Assembly: GCF_033115175.1 (NCBI RefSeq)
Contig: NC_084830.1
Coordinates: 41,857,409-41,921,408, forward strand
DNA: 64,000 bases
Source of the DNA: Lepus europaeus
Lineage: Eukaryota; Chordata; Mammalia; Lagomorpha; Leporidae
Direction of reading: 5' to 3'
Part shown: positions 59,621-64,000 of the stretch, one piece after another
Numbering within the stretch: the first letter of the stretch is position 1
Layout: each line of letters begins with the position of its first letter
The notes under the pieces: model-generated
What the model was told of the DNA's origin: nothing
The model's input: only the letters and a program-made list of their open reading frames with translations
Database searches by the model: none
Made by a program: the position numbers and the translations under genes

Positions 59621-59911
59621 AAGGGAACCCTCCCCTTCTGCAGGCCAGTGGGGCTGCTCTGTGCTCCGTCCAAGAGCGACTGTCCATAGCCATGAGCCGG
59701 CAGCCCTCTCCCCACCAGGCACATCGGGCCTTCGGAACCTGGGCCGCCAGAGCCTGCAATGCCACCAGCCATTCAGGGGCCGCATGGCAGGAATCAGAGC
59801 CCCACAGCCCCTGCTCGCCCTTGAGAGAGGGAAGAGGGGCCGAGGGAGGCCCCTGTGCTGGTGCCCCGGCCCCTGTCTGGAGAGCAGGAGTTCCCACAGT
59901 TAGCATAATCA

Positions 59912-59943
59912 CGCACACACGCACACACACACACACGCACGCA
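59912..59943. repeat. (CA)n/(CG) imperfect microsatellite
   Basis: CA units interrupted by CG steps. Confidence 0.92.
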
Positions 59944-60034
59944 TGCTCCGTCTCAGCTCCGGGCCTCAGCACGCTCATCAGTCTCTCGTTTGCACCCCAC
60001 CCCCGCTCACAGGCCTGTGGGGCGAGGCCCCTCT

Positions 60035-60150
60035 TTTCTCTCATTCCCTAGAGGAGGGGGCCAAGCTCAGAGAGCTGAAGCGGCTTGTAGCAAGGTCACT
60101 CAGGATCCAGACCCCACTCTGTCGGACCCCAGAACCCAGCCTCTGAATTC
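60035..60150 (-). repeat. MIR element, antisense
   Basis: 'gccaagctcagagagctgaa' then 'tagcaaggtcactcaggatc' then 'cagaacccagcctctgaatt' is reverse MIR order. Confidence 0.7.
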
Positions 60151-60483
60151 CCACCTCGTGCTCCTCAGGAGGTCTGAGCTGCATGGAGATGGTCCCTGCC
60201 ACTCGGGCCTCGTGAGCCAACAGACACAGGGAGCGGCCGGAGCCCGAACCTGGGGCCGGCCGGAGGTGGAGGGAACAGCGACAGAGAGGAGGAGGGCAGG
60301 AGGCACAGCTCAGAGCACACACAAAGCCCCTGCTTGCTCCTGGACACCAGTGGGCACCCCTTACTCCCATGGTAGCAAAGAACGCAGGCCCGGGGCCAGG
60401 TCACCCGAGTTCACCCAACTGAGCTGGGGCGGCCTTTGTGTGGCTCCGTTCCCCTGTAGGTAAGCGGAGCATAAGGATATGAG

Positions 60484-60600
60484 ATGTCCTCAAAAAGTTC
60501 ATGGAAAATGTATGTAGTGAAAAACCACGTAGATTTCAAAATGTTTGTGCACCCAAATAAACATCTTTCCATCCTGTTTTCACACAAACTTTCTGGAGTC
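60484..60600. mobile_element. Mariner-like MITE, intact length
   Basis: Terminal inverted repeats: 'gtcctcaaaaagttcatgga' at the left and 'cacacaaactttctggagtc' at the right, with 'tttcaaaatgtttgtgcacc' inside. Same family as 4908-5392. Confidence 0.65.
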
Positions 60601-61100
60601 TTCCAAGACAGAGGGTGTCACTTGTGCCACACTACCCTTTTTCTTCTTTAATTATGGGCTCCCAGTGTGTAGGTGTGCACACGGCCACCCAGAATAAAGA
60701 CAGTAGATTCTTCAGTTTGCTGCCTGGAAGATGAGTGTGATGTCTGGCATTCTGGCTACCATGTTGGACCATGAGGACAAGAACAGTATTTCAAAATAGC
60801 AGAGTGAAGAGCTGGAGGAAGCCTGCGAGGGTGAGGACTTCGTGAACAAAGCCGCAGTGAAGTTCATGGCTCCCTACCTCCCTCCTTCTCCACCTCCAAG
60901 GAGTAAGCACCACTGTTATGGCCTTTGTGACTCCCAGCTGAACTTAGTCCTAACCGGTACAACGTGAAAAACATTTGAAGTGATGTCTGGGACATGGTCA
61001 GAAAGTCTTGGGTAAGTGGTGGTATTATTTTCCGTCAAACAGTGGATCGGTTGTGGCCCAAGGCTTGACAAATCAATCAGGAGTCTTGTGGGCGTGCGAG
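60601..61100. repeat. Unassigned ancient repeat-like DNA
   Basis: 'accatgttggaccatgagga' and 'ctgaacttagtcctaaccgg' recall the 3' part of a common placental repeat, but I cannot name the family. Short frames here are not genes. Confidence 0.35.
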
Positions 61101-61469
61101 GCAAAGCTTGTGTGTGCTACTTCTAGAAGGCGGTTTGAGAGGAACTAAACTAAAAGGCCCCGTGTCACTAGCACCTGGTCATAAACATGAAGAGTTATGG
61201 AGAGCAGGGGAGAGAACGTTGTTCTCACGAGCAGGTAATGCGTGTTCGTCTTTAGGGAATACAGGGCTCCGTGGCAGCACCTGTCTACAGCACAGCCATC
61301 AGTCTCCCAGCTCCTGTTCAGTGCCCCATTCCCTGCGTGACACAGAGCTGGGACCTGCAGGCACCTGCTGTGCCGCAGAGCCCTGGGACTCCCTCCTGAC
61401 CGTGTCCTGGTCCCTGCTCCCCTGCCTTCCTCTATCCCTCCTCCCCCGCCCCTTCCCAGGGCCCAGGAA

Positions 61470-61800
61470 CCGCTGTTCTCAGTTCACATCAGCTTCTGAC
61501 AGTCTCCACGGAGGAGCGAGAACAAGTGGTGTCTGGCTGTATCTCACTTACATAGCGACTGCCAGTTCCATCCACTTGGCTGCCGATGTCTGGGTTTCGC
61601 TCTTGTCTGTGGCTGAGAGTGTCCTGTGCTGTATCTGTACCACATTTGTGTCATCGTCCAGCCGTCGATGGACACCCGGGTTCGTTCTCTACCTCGGCCG
61701 TTGTGAATAGTGCTGCGTGCGCAGGTGTCTCTTTGCTAAGCTGGCTCGCATTTTCTTCAGTTATGTACCGGGTTTGGGGGGACGGGGTAGTGTTTTACCA
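61470..61800 (-). repeat. Ancient L1 fragment, antisense, CpG-rich variant
   Basis: 'gtctggctgtatctcactta', 'tcgatggacacccgggttcg' and 'ggccgttgtgaatagtgctg' are the antisense order of a common L1M segment. The 200-codon frame at 61108-61710 overlaps it and is rejected as a gene. Confidence 0.75.
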
Positions 61801-62900
61801 GGATGCTAAGCTAGCGATGGCTCTTTAAACTGCATGTTTGAAATTTAGTCTGAATTTCCCGGCTGCTTTAGGTGCTGAAAAACCTAGATTTTTCAGACTT
61901 GGGAGTGGAGATGCCCCGTTGTGCAGGGACTTGGCGCGGCAGCTGAGCCAGCGCTTCTGCATGGGACAGCCCAGCAGGGGAAGAGATGAGTTCACCGGGG
62001 AAGCCATTGCCAAGGCGATGGCTGGGAAATGTGCGTCAGGGGACAGACAGAGGGGTGAAGGAGATGCAGGTGACTGAGCGAGGACAGAAGTCGCGCTGGG
62101 TGACCTCAGTCTGTTACCGCGGACGGTTTGCAGGTGCACAGACGGGGCCGGCAGGGCTGCTAGCTGCCTATTGCAGGTCTGTCGCAAGCGCCTCCTTGTC
62201 CCCGGACCAGGCAGAACCAGCTGGCAGCGGGGGGCGGAAGTGCAGAGACTCAGCCAGGCTGTGAGAGCCCATTCGTGGCCTCTGCCAGCATCACTTCCAC
62301 TACCGTTTCTCCTAGCCAAAGCGGCTCCCATGGTTAAGTTCAAAGACACAGGGGCGAAAAAGTATTGGCCACGAGTCCGCTGCTGCAGGAGGTCATATAA
62401 TAACGGGGCGGGGGAGAACAATAATACAATAATCCAATCTCCACAGTGACTAAAGTAAGAGCGGCAGCCTGGGTGTGTGAGCCAGCAGTGGACTGGGGTT
62501 GGGTGTCCATTGCTTAACACCGGCACCTGCCGTGGGACAGGCGTAGGCACGCAGCGTCCAGGGACTGAAGCAGGCAAGCGGGGTTCTGGGGCTCTCTTGT
62601 CTTGTGTTCTGCCACAGACGGCAAGGCTAAGCCATCTCATTGATTTTTTTTTTCCCCTCCCGCTCCTGAGTGCATCACCTTCCCTCCCTCCCCTTGCACA
62701 CTCTGGCTGGGATCCCACTGTACCATAGCTCCTGCCCAGCCCTGCTGAGGGCGTGAGCAGGTTGCCGTGAACAGCAGATCCAGCGTGCTACATTGTGAAA
62801 AGACTAGAAGGAGATATTCCGTCTGCATGTGGCGGGGATTCAAGCTATTTTTATTCTTTCTTTATTATCCAAGCTTTTGATAATGAGCAAATATAAATTT
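61801..62900. other. Unassigned intergenic DNA
   Basis: About 1.1 kb. A 297-codon minus-strand frame (61825-62718) spans it, but no domain or signal is recognisable and the composition is ordinary for GC-rich non-coding DNA. Confidence 0.4.
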
Positions 62901-62927
62901 TAAAATGTCAAATAATTTTTTGGTTTT

Positions 62928-63246
62928 TTTTTTAAATGATTTGTTATTTGAGAGGCAGAGTGATGCAGAGAGAGAGAGAGAGATCTTGCATTTGCTGGTT
63001 CACTCCCCCAAATGGTTGCAACAGCCGGGACTGTGCCAGACTGAAACCAGGAGCCTGGAACTCCATCTGGGTCTCCCACGCAGGTGCAGGAATCTGAGTG
63101 CTAGGGCCATCTTCCACTACTTCCCCACACCCATTAGCAGTGAGCTGGAGCAGAAGTGGAGCAGTTGGGACCTGAACCATTGCTCCAGTATGCGACGTCA
63201 GAGCCGCAGGTGACAGCCTAACCTGCTGTGCCACAGTGCCAACCCC
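62928..63246 (-). mobile_element. CSINE
   Basis: The tail side is 'tttttttttaaatgatttgt' and the head 'gccacagtgccaacccc'. 'aagctttt' occurs both at 62871-62878 and at 63247-63254, leaving a 45-nt A/T-rich spacer on the tail side. Confidence 0.9.
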
Positions 63247-63386
63247 AAGCTTTTATTATTTAAAAAATACCCTGTCCTTGGCTCAATTCTGTTTTCATCC
63301 AGGCTTTCTCAGTAAATATCTAAAGAAGAATCCTGTCTGTGAAGCCTTGGTCAGCATGGGGGAACTGTCAAACCATGCCTTTTTAA

Positions 63387-63387
<1 letters not shown>

Positions 63388-63446
<59 letters not shown>
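63388..63446. repeat. (TA)n microsatellite at a SINE tail
   Basis: TA repeat with one TG interruption, in place of the tail of the adjacent antisense CSINE. Confidence 0.95.
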
Positions 63447-63450
<4 letters not shown>

Positions 63451-63729
63451 GGCAGAGTTACAGAGAGAGAGAGGTCTTCCATCCTCTGATTCACTCTCCA
63501 AATGGCCACGACGGCCCAAGCTGAACTGATCTGAAGCCAGGAGCCAGGAGCTTCTTCCAGGTCTCCCACACAGGTGCAGGGGCCCAAGGATTTGGGCCAT
63601 CTACTGCTTTCCCAGGCCATAGCAGAGAGCTGGATCGGAAGTGGAGCAGCCGGGACTAGAACTGGCACCCATATGGGATGCCGGCACTTCACACGACAGC
63701 TTTACCCACTATGCCACAGCACCAGCCCC
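63447..63729 (-). mobile_element. CSINE with (TA)n tail
   Basis: The body runs from 'gaaaggcagagttacagaga' to 'tgccacagcaccagccccg'. The A-rich tail has been replaced by the TA repeat at 63388-63446. Confidence 0.92.
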
Positions 63730-63897
63730 GCTACTGTCCTTCTAATACTAACTTCCAAGAACTTGATTTTCTCCTGTCTTTTGGCAGGGGAGCAATTGAG
63801 AGGGCATTTCTAGTTTGCATTCTAAAGAAGATAGTTCTTCCTTTTATCTCCACTTAGTTATTGTACTGGTTTTGGTTCTGACCTAAGAAGCAAGTCG

Positions 63898-64000
63898 GGG
63901 AGGCCAGTGCTGCGGTGCCGGGGGTTATGGCCACCACATGAGATGCCCGCACCTCACATAGGAACACTGGTTCAAGTCCTGGATCCTCCACGTCCAATCC
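63898..64000 (+). mobile_element. CSINE, cut by the window edge
   Basis: The head 'ggggaggccagtgctgcggt' and B box 'ggttcaagtcc' are present. The element continues beyond the window. Confidence 0.85.

Noticed and set aside
59577-60051. Overlapping 148- and 155-codon frames on opposite strands
   Set aside because: They run through two dinucleotide repeats (Cys/Val and His/Thr tracts) and have no other coding signal.
61108-61710. 200-codon plus-strand frame
   Set aside because: Its second half is antisense ancient L1 sequence; the first half has no recognisable domain.
61825-62718. 297-codon minus-strand frame
   Set aside because: No start-site, splice or domain support. Overlapping plus-strand frames are equally open.

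Overview
The window is mammalian nuclear DNA from a lagomorph, almost certainly rabbit (Oryctolagus) or a close relative. About fifty copies of the lagomorph-specific tRNA-derived SINE (the rabbit C repeat, CSINE) lie on both strands, together with a lagomorph-type L1 3' end. Under these is an older placental layer of L1M, L2, MIR and DNA-transposon MITEs. No prokaryotic feature is present.

The one multi-exon gene recognised is ZNF706, on the + strand. A CpG-island promoter at about 20.0-21.3 kb leads into a non-coding first exon ending at 20853. Two coding exons follow, 23716-23852 and 25865-25972. A final non-coding exon starts at 26629 and has a poly(A) signal at 26905. The spliced CDS encodes exactly 76 residues with a single C2H2 finger. 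The stop codon sits 12 nt before the last exon junction. AT-rich sequence free of young SINEs runs from the gene end to 29.6 kb, with further poly(A) signals that may mark longer 3' UTR forms.

From 0 to 20 kb the window is repeat-rich intergenic DNA. It holds an ancient L1 end, many CSINEs, a 3'-truncated U2 snRNA retrocopy (about 4.0 kb), and a three-level nest at 14.3-16.7 kb: an RPS15 retrocopy with an intact 145-codon frame, inside a lagomorph L1 3' end, inside an ancient L1. Both younger insertions have clear target-site duplications.

From 29.6 to 48.3 kb CSINEs are very dense, with several SINE-into-SINE nests. One insertion at 35.3-35.8 kb appears to carry about 115 nt of 3'-transduced sequence. 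An LTR-like element on the minus strand is suspected at 38.1-38.5 kb. From 48.3 to 64 kb the DNA is more GC-rich, with fewer CSINEs and mainly degraded ancient repeats. Long open frames there and in the CpG island look like composition artefacts, and I found no supportable gene.

I found no previously undescribed multi-gene system. The more unusual observations concern retrotransposition by-products: the SINE 3' transduction, the tailless U2 copy and the nested RPS15 copy. An unexplained ~100-bp block is also present twice within ZNF706.
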